Positions 7,657 through 16,261 are shown, numbered from the stretch's first letter. The stretch: DNA of 34,010 nt from Acidimicrobiales bacterium (GCA_030748555.1 JASMLT010000013.1:1-34010), one strand, 5' to 3'. Numbers and translations are program-made. Notes: a model not told the origin generated them from the sequence alone.

Positions 7657-9378
7657 GTGGACAGACATTATAAAGAGGCATGGGAAGAACTAACAGCAAA
7701 GGGAGCCCCATTCTCTTGGTCCAATATTGAAATCAGAAACCATATGACCAGAGTCTACGATTCCGCTCCAGCGACTCTTGTTGATATTTGGAACACGTCA
7801 GCTGCCCACGGAGAAAAAGACTATTTGATTTACGGCGACGAGAGAGTTTCTTATGAAGAAGCTCACTTAAAAGTAAATTGCTTCGCCTCGTACCTTCAGA
7901 ATTTGGGTATCAAACATGGTGACAGGGTTGCGATACTGATGCGAAATTACCCTGAATGGGTTTTAACCTACTGGGCAATTGCCTCATTGGGAGCTGTAGC
8001 AGTCGGGATGAATGCATGGTGGACAGGTACAGAGATCGAATTTGCCGTAGATGATTGTGACCCCAGAGTGATTGTCTGTGATCAGGAAAGAATGGAAAGA
8101 ATCATTCCACACTTAAGCACTCTTCGAGGCGAAGGTGACGTCCATGTCGTAGCAGTTAGAACAGAAGTTGATCTACCTGAAGACTCTATTTGCTGGGAGG
8201 ATGCAATCTCTATTGGTAAAGAAACCCCCAATGTTTCGGGAGTCGCTATTGAGCCTGACGATGATGTATGTGTTTTTTATACATCTGGAACAACTGGTCA
8301 TCCAAAAGGAGCAGTTTTAACTCATAGAGGAGCTGTTTCGAATCTACTAAATTTGGCATTTTGGTCAACAATGTCAAAATTAGCTGAGCAAAAAGCAGTC
8401 GAAGCAGGTGAACCACCAACAGGTTCTGACAAGAAAGTTGGTGAAAGTAATCCAGGTTCTGTATTAGCAGTCCCTCTTTTCCATGTAACAGGTTGCAACT
8501 GTTGCATGCACCCTGTCACCGCAGTAGGCGGGAAGCTTGTTCTGATGCACAGATGGAACCCTGAACAAGCTTTAGAGATTATCGAAAGAGAAAGACCTAC
8601 AACATTTACAGGTGTGCCGACGATGGCGCGAGAGCTTGTGAATAGTCCAGATTTCTCAAAAAGAGACACAAGTAGTCTTGACAGTCTTGGAGGGGGTGGG
8701 GCCGCAGTTCAACCTGACCTAGTCCAGAAAATTGAAGAAAGACTTGAAGGTAGGCCAAGCACAGGTTACGGATTGACCGAAGTAAATGGTGTAATAACAG
8801 TGAACGCTGCACATTTTTTTCTAGCTAAACCAGAATCCGCAGGTTCGCCTTGTCCAGTAATGGAATCCCGAATAGTTAACGAGAAAGGGGAAGATCTACC
8901 CATTGGTGAAGAGGGTGAGCTTTGGGTAAAGGGAGGAAATGTCTTCCGTGGATATCTGAATAGACCAGAAGCTAATAAAGAGGTCCTCACCGAAGGCTGG
9001 TTCCACACCGGAGACATTGCCTACTTCGACGAAGATGGTTTTCTCTTTCTTGTAGATAGAGCCAAAGACATGGTTCTCAGAGGTGGAGAGAACGTTTACT
9101 CAGCTGAGGTAGAAGCAGCTATTTATAAGCATCCTTCCATAGCTGAAGCTGCGGTTTTTGCAGTTCCTGATGAACGCCTAGGAGAAACTGTTGGGGTTGC
9201 AATCTATCTGCTTCCTGAAACTGCATGCTCAACCCAAGAACTGAAAGACCATGTTGGTTCTCTAATAGCTTCTTTTAAGGTCCCAGAGCATATTTGGTTT
9301 GTAGACGAAGCATTGCCTAGAAATGCTAATGGTAAGTTCTTGAAACGGGAGCTGAAAGAAAGATTCGTTGGATCATAA
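7657..9378 (+). CDS. Class I adenylate-forming acyl-CoA synthetase (AMP-binding)
   Basis: A 573-residue ATP-dependent acid:CoA ligase. Motifs in order are the phosphate-binding loop YTSGTTGHPKG (residues 208-218), the GYGLTEVNG segment, the GWFHTGDIAYFDEDGFLFLVDR hinge region, and the C-terminal catalytic lysine K560 in PRNANGK. Length fits long- or medium-chain and aryl acyl-CoA ligases. The start is GTG 7657, chosen because GGAGGG lies just upstream. It is followed 27 bases later by the carotenoid-oxygenase-family gene and then the TIGR03085 gene, forming a likely operon. It would activate the acid released after cleavage of the dioxygenase substrate or another pathway acid. The acid specificity cannot be read from the sequence by eye. 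Confidence 0.95.
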   Translation: MDRHYKEAWEELTAKGAPFSWSNIEIRNHMTRVYDSAPATLVDIWNTSAAHGEKDYLIYGDERVSYEEAHLKVNCFASYLQNLGIKHGDRVAILMRNYPEWVLTYWAIASLGAVAVGMNAWWTGTEIEFAVDDCDPRVIVCDQERMERIIPHLSTLRGEGDVHVVAVRTEVDLPEDSICWEDAISIGKETPNVSGVAIEPDDDVCVFYTSGTTGHPKGAVLTHRGAVSNLLNLAFWSTMSKLAEQKAVEAGEPPTGSDKKVGESNPGSVLAVPLFHVTGCNCCMHPVTAVGGKLVLMHRWNPEQALEIIERERPTTFTGVPTMARELVNSPDFSKRDTSSLDSLGGGGAAVQPDLVQKIEERLEGRPSTGYGLTEVNGVITVNAAHFFLAKPESAGSPCPVMESRIVNEKGEDLPIGEEGELWVKGGNVFRGYLNRPEANKEVLTEGWFHTGDIAYFDEDGFLFLVDRAKDMVLRGGENVYSAEVEAAIYKHPSIAEAAVFAVPDERLGETVGVAIYLLPETACSTQELKDHVGSLIASFKVPEHIWFVDEALPRNANGKFLKRELKERFVGS

Positions 9379-9405
9379 AATTTGTAAACATAAGAGGGGG
9401 AGTTA

Positions 9406-10764
9406 ATGAGTATTTATCTGGAAGGCGCTAAAGCACCAGTTGACAGTGAAATCACAGCATTTGATTTAGAAGTTACAGGCAGCATTCCTGAAGAACTTGA
9501 AGGAAGATGGTTACGTAATGGTCCCAACCCTTTTGGGCCTGTGGACGCGGAGGCTTACCACTGGTTTTTAGGCGATGGGATGATTCACGGTGTTCGACTC
9601 CGAGGAGGCAAGGCTGAATGGTATCGGAACCGTTGGGTCAGAGGTAGAGATTTAGCCGAAAAGCTTCAGGAGCAACCACCAGAAGGAAGCAGTTTCGGGG
9701 ACTCTGGGTTTTCACCTAACACTTCAGTAATTGGACACGCCGGCACTACTTTCGCATTAGTAGAGGCAGGAACCACTCCTGTAGCAATGAAATACGATCT
9801 AGAAACTATTGGGTATGACAATTTTGGTGGAACGTTACCCGGGGCATTTAGTGCTCACACAAAGTTCGATCCTGTCAACAAAGAACTTCATGCTGTCTGT
9901 TATGCCTATCCAGATATTCTCGACCGTTTACAACATGTGGTGATAGGGGAGGATAACCGAGTAAAAAAAGTTACAGATATTCCAATTGAGGGCATGCCAA
10001 TGGTTCACGACATGTCACTCACAGAAAAATACGCAATTATCTACGACTTACCGGTTTGTGTTGATTTAGACCTAGCTATAGCAGGAGACCCGTTTCCAAT
10101 AGCATGGCAAAACGACCGTCAATCAAGAATCGGATTGTTGCCTCGTAATGGGCAAGCATCCGACATCATCTGGTGTGAGGCACCTTCGTGTTACGTCTTT
10201 CACCCTGTCAATGCTTTTGAAGTGAGTGAAGGCCAGGATGAAAATAAAATCATTATTGACCTTTGTCGATATGAGCGTGTTTTCCAAAAAGATCTTAAAG
10301 GCCCTGCAGGTGACACTCCTTCTCAACTAGCAAGATGGACAGTAGATCCGGCAACTCGTACTGTGAGTGAAGAAATTGTTAGTGATATGGCACATGAGTT
10401 CCCAGCTCATGATCCAAGAACTGTAGGTCGCAGACACCGTTATGCCTACACTGCGGTTGGTTTTGATTTGGGGCCTACGTATCGAACTGATATGGAAACC
10501 GGAGAAGTGCTTTTTCACGATCATGGAGAAGGCCGATTTGGCGGAGAACCAATTTTTGTACCACGCGAAGGATCCACAAGTGAAGAAGATGGATGGGTGT
10601 TGGTTTGTGTGAATGATCGAATGGGTTCCCCAGCAGAACTCGTGATATTAGAAGCTAACAATATAGAAGAAAAACCCATAGCCCGAATTCATCTTCCACA
10701 AAGAGTCCCTGATGGGTTTCATGGTGCATGGGTTCCAGACAGTGTGGTGTCGCCCGATGAATAA
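9406..10764 (+). CDS. Carotenoid-cleavage-type (RPE65 family) non-heme iron dioxygenase
   Basis: A 452-residue member of the RPE65/carotenoid oxygenase family, whose enzymes split C=C bonds of carotenoids, apocarotenoids or stilbenes with O2. The family's signature four iron-binding histidines are all present: H151 (SAHTKFDP), H201 (MVHDMSLTEKY), H266 (VFHPVNAFE) and H439 (GFHGAWVP). The N-terminal WLRNGPNPFGP segment (35-45) is also typical. The start ATG has an AGAGGGGGAG ribosome binding site. It sits between an acyl-CoA synthetase and a TIGR03085 protein, whose start overlaps its stop by 8 bases. Either an apocarotenoid oxygenase or a lignostilbene-type dioxygenase is possible. The CoA-enzyme neighbours suggest catabolism rather than pigment or retinal synthesis, and no carotenoid-synthesis gene is in the window. 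Confidence 0.93.
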   Translation: MSIYLEGAKAPVDSEITAFDLEVTGSIPEELEGRWLRNGPNPFGPVDAEAYHWFLGDGMIHGVRLRGGKAEWYRNRWVRGRDLAEKLQEQPPEGSSFGDSGFSPNTSVIGHAGTTFALVEAGTTPVAMKYDLETIGYDNFGGTLPGAFSAHTKFDPVNKELHAVCYAYPDILDRLQHVVIGEDNRVKKVTDIPIEGMPMVHDMSLTEKYAIIYDLPVCVDLDLAIAGDPFPIAWQNDRQSRIGLLPRNGQASDIIWCEAPSCYVFHPVNAFEVSEGQDENKIIIDLCRYERVFQKDLKGPAGDTPSQLARWTVDPATRTVSEEIVSDMAHEFPAHDPRTVGRRHRYAYTAVGFDLGPTYRTDMETGEVLFHDHGEGRFGGEPIFVPREGSTSEEDGWVLVCVNDRMGSPAELVILEANNIEEKPIARIHLPQRVPDGFHGAWVPDSVVSPDE

Positions 10765-11386
10765 AAATTATGCGCAGATTGAACGACAAGAACTTTGCGA
10801 TTTATTTGAATTAGTCGGACCCGATCACCCCACCTTATGCGAAGGTTGGGATACGGCTGATCTGGCAGCTCATTTAGTGCTCCGTGAGAATTCTTTAAAG
10901 GCATTCGGTCTAGTTGCGCCTGGTTATTTAGCGAAAAAGCTTGCTAAAGCGACTAAGCAATTAGCTCAGAAAAAGCCATTTGAAGAATTGGTGGAAAAAG
11001 TACGTTCAGGACCCCCTTTTTATCTAAAAAGGTTTGACGAGGCCATGAATCTTTTCGAGTTCTTCGTTCACCACGAAGATGTCCGGAGAGGAGTATCAGG
11101 ATTTACACCTCGCTCAGATATCAACGACCTTGAAGATGCTTTGTGGGCTAAACAGGAGCGGTTTTCCAAACTTTTAGTCAGAGGTCTTAAAGATGTCGAT
11201 TTAAAACTTTTAAGCAGTTCCGGAGAAACGATCCACTTAGGTGGTGGTGGTAAACCAGTGGTATTAGAAGGTAAACCCAGTGAGCTTGCACTGTTTCTTT
11301 TCGGTAGACGTGATAACAGCGAAGTGAAGCTAACCGGTGACCCCGAGGCAATAAATGAAATGAATACTGGAAAACTTGGCGGGTGA
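10757..11386 (+). CDS. TIGR03085-family protein (DinB/mycothiol-isomerase-like fold)
   Basis: A 209-residue protein whose N-terminus (ERQELCDLFELVGPDHPTLCEGWDTADLAAHLVLRE) and the later FVHHEDVRRG segment match the actinobacterial TIGR03085 family, related to the DinB/mycothiol-dependent maleylpyruvate isomerase fold. Histidines in LAAHLV and FVHHED are the usual metal-site positions of such four-helix proteins. An in-frame start 15 codons earlier lies within the dioxygenase gene; I prefer ATG 10757, which overlaps that stop by 8 bases and gives the family's usual N-terminus. Function is not established for the family. Linkage to the dioxygenase suggests thiol-dependent handling of an aldehyde or isomer product, but this is an inference only. 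Confidence 0.83.
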   Translation: MNKNYAQIERQELCDLFELVGPDHPTLCEGWDTADLAAHLVLRENSLKAFGLVAPGYLAKKLAKATKQLAQKKPFEELVEKVRSGPPFYLKRFDEAMNLFEFFVHHEDVRRGVSGFTPRSDINDLEDALWAKQERFSKLLVRGLKDVDLKLLSSSGETIHLGGGGKPVVLEGKPSELALFLFGRRDNSEVKLTGDPEAINEMNTGKLGG

Positions 11387-11412
11387 GTTCAGAAAGTATT
11401 TGTTGTTAAGAA

Positions 11413-13596
11413 CTAGTTGACTATTAAAAGAGCAGTCATGTCTGGATGCAGAGCACAGAAGAGCGGATAGCTCCCGGGTTTCGAAGTATCTATCTGGAAA
11501 TTATCGCCCGGGTTTAGAACCCCGGAGTCGAACTCTTCTAATTCAGGCGCATCTGGAGTGCCAGCGCTGACTGTATGAGGCACAGAGTCGCTGTTGTTGA
11601 AATAGACACTCTGTCCTGCTTCAACTTCGATTTCATCTTCAAAGGCAAAATTTGTTACCAACGATTGTTTTGCGCCTTCGGGGAAATTTTCACCTTGTAC
11701 CAAAAATCGTTCTTCTACAGAACTGGTATCCCCGAAAGGAGCGATGCTCGGATTCCACATCGAGAAAACACCTAGTTCGTTGTCATGTTCTGGGCTCACC
11801 CAAGCGTGCATCATCCAACCTATAGTTTCATGAAAATTTCCACCTGATTTTTCACATTCTTCTTCGGGTACGAAAGAATCAGTCCCACTGGAGTTGCCTC
11901 TGCAAAGATTTAGATGCACATGCCAGTTGTCGAGGTTACCGGTGAAACCTTTTGGATGACTATTGTCTTTCTGAGTTGGAGGAAGTATAAAAGCACTTCC
12001 AACCAGTGTCATCGGTTGCCCGTTCCAGACTCCATCGCGGCACTGTCCTAGCGCCCCGCTTGGAAGAGTTCCATCAGCACGTGCATAAAGAATTATTTCA
12101 GGTTCACTTGGATCAAATCCGTTACCGAAAGCATCAGCTTTAATAAAATGTGAACCCATATTGGCAGTTTGAATCCGATCCGATAAGTAACCTTTCTCAC
12201 AAGCTTTGTTTACATCTTTATGCTCTTCCAGAAATCCACTAAGCAAATCGAGTTCTGCTACCAATTCGGCTAACTCTTCCGATGAGAGGCCCATTTGTTC
12301 AGGTATCGGGCTATTTGATTCAAGAAGTTCTTTTAGTTCGAGATAAGAACATGGAAGAGATTCTTCTTGACATCTATATTGTGGACCTATTGGACCCTCA
12401 ACTAGCGTTGGTACAACTCCTGCTGAAGTTTGACGAAACACGTATCTTGTGAACCCTGGAGCGCCCCCAGCAGAAGGATCAAGGTTCTCGGGTAGCAGCC
12501 AATCACTATCCGACTGATTAAAGCTTGCAGCTTCAGCTATGTACTCATTTAATTGTTCGACATTTTCTATCATCAATGGGTTCATAGTCGTAGTTGTAAC
12601 AACAGCGGCAGTCGAATTTTCCGAAGTGGCTTCCACGAAAAATAGTTGAAACTCAACAATCGCTTCATCTTCCACAGAGGCCACTATCGGAGCAGATGGA
12701 GCTTCTACCTGATAGTCGCTTAAGGAGACCTCAAATTTTCCCACTACCGTAATTATTTGCCCTACTAATTGGCCTTGTAGTTCTACGTCGATCTGATTAG
12801 TTGATCCGTTTACTGTCAGTGAACCAGAAACGACTGATTCAATCGTTTGTTCGTCGGTTACAGATATTTCTCCATCAAGAATAAAAACTGCATTTGGATG
12901 AGTGCTGGTATTAAGAGCGCTCTGAACTTTTGAATCTCTCATAGATCTATCAGTTCTGAGTTCTGTCAAATCAGCTGTTATCTCTGCTTTTACAAGAGAT
13001 CCTTCAACGAAGTTAAGAGTACCATCTACCCGAGGAGTCCTTCCTACTGCTGTAACTTCCCCTATACCTTTTGCAAGCACTTCCTGTATTCGAAAACCAA
13101 CAAAAGAACTTGTTGACTCATCAATACCAAAAGATCCAATTGTTGTATCAACTATCCATGCCCCTGTTATATCAGCTACTTCAATTGAATCCAGTGCCTG
13201 AGTAGTTGTAGTTGTTGTGGAAGTAGATGTTGTAACGGTAGGACCAGGAAGCGTTGGGAATATTGGACTGCTTTGGGCGGCTGCTATCTCTTCTGCTTCA
13301 GCTACACACTCTTCCCACGTAGTTTCGTCAGTGAAACATTCCTCTTCGCATTGGAGAGAGTTGGAAGCCAGATCGCAGAGTTCGATTACCGCATCAAAGG
13401 ACTCTCCCTCAGAAGGAACTTTGAAGGACGCCAAAGTGGTCGTAGTTGAGGAAGTTGCTTGTGTGGCAGAGGCGATTTGTATAGCAGATTCTAGATCCGG
13501 AGGTGGAGGTGCGTCGTCACGGAGAAGGAACCACCACCCAGCCAGAACAGCTATACCGATAAGAGCAACAGTCGTTAAAAGTAGTTTTCTTGTCAT
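11413..13596 (-). CDS. Membrane-anchored YceI-domain / blue-copper (cupredoxin) fusion protein
   Basis: A 727-residue exported protein. Residues 5-25 form one hydrophobic segment (signal anchor or signal peptide without a lipobox). A low-complexity Thr/Ser linker (about 117-134) follows a four-Cys segment (C74, C83, C87, C97). Residues about 140-322 look like a YceI domain, a lipocalin-like barrel that binds isoprenoid-type lipids (SFVGFRI, SALNTSTHPNAVF). A second Thr linker (about 333-339) leads to an unrecognised region (about 480-620) rich in His and Cys, with NWHVHLNLC and GWMMHAWVSPEHD. The C-terminal domain (645-727) has a complete type 1 copper site: H674, C714, H717 and M720, with C-x2-H-x2-M spacing as in amicyanin. 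The likely role is periplasmic or surface electron transfer or lipid-quinone handling. I know no single name for this architecture. Confidence 0.87.
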   Translation of the reverse strand: MTRKLLLTTVALIGIAVLAGWWFLLRDDAPPPPDLESAIQIASATQATSSTTTTLASFKVPSEGESFDAVIELCDLASNSLQCEEECFTDETTWEECVAEAEEIAAAQSSPIFPTLPGPTVTTSTSTTTTTTQALDSIEVADITGAWIVDTTIGSFGIDESTSSFVGFRIQEVLAKGIGEVTAVGRTPRVDGTLNFVEGSLVKAEITADLTELRTDRSMRDSKVQSALNTSTHPNAVFILDGEISVTDEQTIESVVSGSLTVNGSTNQIDVELQGQLVGQIITVVGKFEVSLSDYQVEAPSAPIVASVEDEAIVEFQLFFVEATSENSTAAVVTTTTMNPLMIENVEQLNEYIAEAASFNQSDSDWLLPENLDPSAGGAPGFTRYVFRQTSAGVVPTLVEGPIGPQYRCQEESLPCSYLELKELLESNSPIPEQMGLSSEELAELVAELDLLSGFLEEHKDVNKACEKGYLSDRIQTANMGSHFIKADAFGNGFDPSEPEIILYARADGTLPSGALGQCRDGVWNGQPMTLVGSAFILPPTQKDNSHPKGFTGNLDNWHVHLNLCRGNSSGTDSFVPEEECEKSGGNFHETIGWMMHAWVSPEHDNELGVFSMWNPSIAPFGDTSSVEERFLVQGENFPEGAKQSLVTNFAFEDEIEVEAGQSVYFNNSDSVPHTVSAGTPDAPELEEFDSGVLNPGDNFQIDTSKPGSYPLFCALHPDMTALLIVN

Positions 13597-13770
13597 GTTT
13601 TATCAATTTATCCCTCATTACATACTAGGAGAAATAAAGTGACGATCGCTTGGCCTCCAGCAATTAGAATGAGACTGGGTTATAGATTCGGATTGTCAGG
13701 AATTAGAAATTGGTTTTTGAAGCAAGTAATCCAATTTTTATCCGGCAGATAACTAGTTCGAGGTAAAGAA
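13597..13770. promoter_or_regulatory. Divergent intergenic region upstream of plsC-like gene
   Basis: This 174-base gap separates the YceI-cupredoxin gene (minus) from the acyltransferase (plus). A TAAATT hexamer lies 8 bases before the minus-strand ATG, close to leaderless geometry. On the plus strand it contains an AGGAG site at 13627-13631 followed by a small reading frame, listed separately. The acyltransferase ATG has GAGGT 6 bases upstream. No terminator-like hairpin was seen. Confidence 0.35.
13639..13752 (+). CDS. Possible 37-residue peptide upstream of the acyltransferase
   Basis: A short frame begins with GTG 13639, 7 bases after a good AGGAG ribosome binding site, and ends at TAA 13750-13752, 18 bases before the acyltransferase ATG. 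The peptide is basic and hydrophobic: it has 7 Arg or Lys against no acidic residues, several aromatic residues, and ends ...FLKQVIQFLSGR. It could be a small membrane-associated protein or a leader peptide coupled to the acyltransferase. I recognise no family, and a frame this short can arise by chance. Confidence 0.3.
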   Translation: MTIAWPPAIRMRLGYRFGLSGIRNWFLKQVIQFLSGR

Positions 13771-14448
13771 ATGATTATGAATGAAGAACTGCAACTTCGT
13801 TCCCAGAAAATAGCGGCAAGCAAAGCAGCTTCAGTTGTCTACGCAGTTACGCGGTTTCTTCTTCGTTTATTTCTTTGGTCTTATCTGCGTGTTGAAGTTT
13901 CAGGTAAGGAAAATCTTTCCGGAAAAAATGCTTTAATAATGGCTCCAGTCCACCGTTCTAATCTTGATTCAATCCTGTTAGCACCACTTCACAAAAGAAG
14001 AATGAGGGCATTGGCAAAGGAGAGTCTTTTTAAGTTACGTCCATTTGCTTGGTACCTTTCTGCCCTAGGCGCATTCCCTATAAGAAGGGGAAGTGCTGAT
14101 CGGGAATCAGTGAAAATTGCAAAAAACCTTTTAGACAGTGGTGCAACACTCCTTGTTTTCCCTGAAGGGACACGCCAGGAAGGAAATCAAATCGGTGAAC
14201 TTTTTGATGGAACCGCATATTTAGCAGCAAAAAGTGGGGTTCCGGTTGTACCCATAGGTATTTCCGGAAGTGAAAAAGCTATGGGTACGGGCAGCAGACT
14301 GCCAAAACCCTACAAGGTCAGGATTTGTGTAGGTTCTCCGATACCGGCTCCAGATAAGAACTCAAAACGTAGTTCGTTAAGTAGTTGGACGCAACGGTTA
14401 AAGTTGGAACTTCAAGCTGCGCAAGATGCCGCTCAGGTGCCTGCCTGA
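13771..14448 (+). CDS. 1-acyl-sn-glycerol-3-phosphate acyltransferase (PlsC family)
   Basis: A 225-residue membrane-associated acyltransferase that adds a fatty acyl chain to lysophosphatidic acid or a similar acceptor in phospholipid synthesis. The defining HX4D motif is H61-x4-D66 (HRSNLD), and the substrate-binding FPEGTR is at residues 130-135. A hydrophobic stretch around residues 23-40 precedes the catalytic motif, as usual. The ribosome binding site GAGGT lies 6 bases before ATG 13771. Two permease genes follow, starting 37 bases later. The acceptor specificity (lysophosphatidate or another lysolipid) cannot be decided from sequence. Confidence 0.92.
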   Translation: MIMNEELQLRSQKIAASKAASVVYAVTRFLLRLFLWSYLRVEVSGKENLSGKNALIMAPVHRSNLDSILLAPLHKRRMRALAKESLFKLRPFAWYLSALGAFPIRRGSADRESVKIAKNLLDSGATLLVFPEGTRQEGNQIGELFDGTAYLAAKSGVPVVPIGISGSEKAMGTGSRLPKPYKVRICVGSPIPAPDKNSKRSSLSSWTQRLKLELQAAQDAAQVPA

Positions 14449-14485
14449 TAACTCAAAATAAACGACTCGAAACCATCCTTATGTC

Positions 14486-15376
14486 ATGAAAATTGATTCA
14501 ATCTCAAACAAAGTTTTTCTAGGACGGATGAGTTCAGTTGTTGCCATAACCCTGATGGCTCTTGCACCTAGCATAATAAAACTTTCAGAAATGGAAATTT
14601 TCAGGCTTATTTTCTGGAGGCTTTTAGTGGCAAGTTTTTTTTATCTTAATATTTATGTTTTTACCAAACGAAAACTTTCCTTTAAAGAAGTGAGGTTCTC
14701 TCTCATGGGAGGGCTGGTTTTTGGTGTCCAATTGATTCTATTTTTCTCTTCTATACGCGAGACCAGTGTTTTGAACGCAATGGTTATTGGTTCTCTTCAA
14801 CCGATAATTTTCCTATTTATCGCTACCCGGTTTTTTAATGAAAGACCTTCCCGTTCGATTTACTACTGGTCATTTTTAAGTCTTGTGGGTGCAGCATTGA
14901 CTATCCAAACAGGTAGAGAAGAGGGCGTCACCAGCATTTCAGGTGATGTTTTAGCCTTTTTTGGAATGCTTTCATTCTGTTTGTACTTCGTTGTGAGTAA
15001 AAAAGCAAGAACAGAAATCGATTCTGTCCCTTATCAGTTGTGGTTAACTGTTTTTGCTTTGATCCCTGTCTCCATCGCTGCTTTAACAATCGGTGAAGGA
15101 TTATCGCCACCTAGCGGCAAGGAATGGTTTCCTGTTCTGATAATTTCCTTGATCCCAGGAACCGGTCATCTCCTACAGAATTTTGCGCATGGCCATGTCT
15201 CGCTTGTTTTAATGGGACTTATAAATCTTTTAGCTGTTGCAATTGTTCCCCTTTATGCATGGTGGTTACTAGAGGAAAAACCTGGTTTAGTGCAGCTATT
15301 AGGAATTGCATTAGTAATAGGAACACTAGCGATGGTTGTAAGCCGCCCAACTAGACAATTAACGGGAATCGGATAG
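14486..15376 (+). CDS. DMT-superfamily (EamA) permease
   Basis: A 296-residue integral membrane protein with about ten hydrophobic segments arranged as two EamA repeats (first half about 15-145, second about 150-287). Typical landmarks are the FRLIFWRLLVASFF segment of the first repeat and the LLEEKPGLVQLLGIALVIGTLAMV pattern near the end of the second. Such proteins export or exchange metabolites, amino acids or drugs. The substrate is not predictable. The stop is immediately followed by the ATG of a RarD-like permease, so the two are co-transcribed and may have arisen by duplication. No clear ribosome binding site precedes the chosen ATG, so a nearby start, such as the Met at residue 15, is possible. 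Confidence 0.88.
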   Translation: MKIDSISNKVFLGRMSSVVAITLMALAPSIIKLSEMEIFRLIFWRLLVASFFYLNIYVFTKRKLSFKEVRFSLMGGLVFGVQLILFFSSIRETSVLNAMVIGSLQPIIFLFIATRFFNERPSRSIYYWSFLSLVGAALTIQTGREEGVTSISGDVLAFFGMLSFCLYFVVSKKARTEIDSVPYQLWLTVFALIPVSIAALTIGEGLSPPSGKEWFPVLIISLIPGTGHLLQNFAHGHVSLVLMGLINLLAVAIVPLYAWWLLEEKPGLVQLLGIALVIGTLAMVVSRPTRQLTGIG

Positions 15377-16261
15377 ATGAACAAAGGTCTGATACAAGCT
15401 GTAGGTGCGTATACGATCTGGGGCATTTCTCCAGTTTTTTGGAAGGGCTTATCAGAAATTCCAGCAATGTACTCATTGGCTCACCGCATGTTTTGGACTT
15501 TCGTAGTGATGGCGTTATTACAAACGTTAAGACATTCATGGCCACGGTTCAGGGAACAAAACTCAAGTAAGCGATCAAGGATAATCACTATCATTTCAGC
15601 CCTATTGATTGGCACAAACTGGCTTGTTTGGGTGTGGGCTATGAATGTAGACCGAGTAGTTGAAGGAAGTTTGGGATATTTCATCAATCCTTTGGTAAGC
15701 GTCTTCCTAGGAGTTGTTTTCTTAGGGGAGTCACTTCGTCGAAGGCAGTGGTTAGCGGTGTCTTTGGCTGCAATTGGAGTTATATGGTTAACGATTTCAG
15801 TTGGGTCATTACCATGGGTATCTTTAGTGCTTGCTGGCACTTTTGGTCTGTATGGTCTTTCCAAAAAATTAACAGAACAGACTCCCATTAACGGTTTGAC
15901 ATCCGAGATGCTTATAATGCTTTTGCCGGCATTTACTTACTTGTTGATTTGTACGTTTAACGGGAGTCAAAACTCAGACGAAACAAGTTCTCTTGAAGTA
16001 ATTCTTTTAATTACCAGTGGGTGTTTCACAGCGGCGCCACTTTTATTGTTCGCAAATGCTGTCAAAGAAGTTCCATTGAGCGTTATTGGACTATTGCAGT
16101 TTTTAGCTCCTACTGCCCAGTTCCTTCTCGGAGTGTTGGCTTACGATGAACCATTCGACATGATGCAACTAGTTGGATTTATTATCATTTGGTCAGCTTT
16201 AATAATTTTTGTGACCGATAATTTCAGATCCTCAAAGGCACTAAATGTAAATAGCAAGTAG
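15377..16261 (+). CDS. rarD: RarD-type EamA-family permease
   Basis: A 294-residue ten-helix permease of the DMT superfamily. The N-terminus, with GAYTIWGISPVFWKGL followed by SLAHRMFWTF, is the conserved RarD pattern, and the NWLVWVWAMN and SLGYFINPLVSVFLGV blocks also match that branch. RarD was named from a chloramphenicol-sensitivity context, but its physiological substrate is unknown. The ATG begins on the base directly after the preceding permease stop, so translation is probably coupled. The gene ends two bases from the stop of the convergent flavodoxin gene. Confidence 0.9.
   Translation: MNKGLIQAVGAYTIWGISPVFWKGLSEIPAMYSLAHRMFWTFVVMALLQTLRHSWPRFREQNSSKRSRIITIISALLIGTNWLVWVWAMNVDRVVEGSLGYFINPLVSVFLGVVFLGESLRRRQWLAVSLAAIGVIWLTISVGSLPWVSLVLAGTFGLYGLSKKLTEQTPINGLTSEMLIMLLPAFTYLLICTFNGSQNSDETSSLEVILLITSGCFTAAPLLLFANAVKEVPLSVIGLLQFLAPTAQFLLGVLAYDEPFDMMQLVGFIIIWSALIIFVTDNFRSSKALNVNSK

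Noticed and set aside
11389-11415. Weak inverted repeat AGTTC...GAACT after the TIGR03085 gene, considered as a terminator
   Set aside because: It has only five base pairs with a loop of almost 20 bases and no T-run.
13217-13642. 141-codon plus-strand frame opposite the N-terminal part of the YceI-cupredoxin gene
   Set aside because: It is antisense to a gene with clear domains. Its Val/Ser-rich composition is the mirror of the Thr-rich linkers, and it has no recognisable motif.
15481-15888. 135-codon minus-strand frame opposite rarD
   Set aside because: It is a shadow of a conserved permease, with no ribosome binding site or motif.
14486-16261. Possibility that the two adjacent permease genes are one recent tandem duplication
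   Set aside because: Both are EamA-type ten-helix proteins, but their sequences differ throughout, including the N-terminal RarD pattern found only in the second, so any duplication is old.
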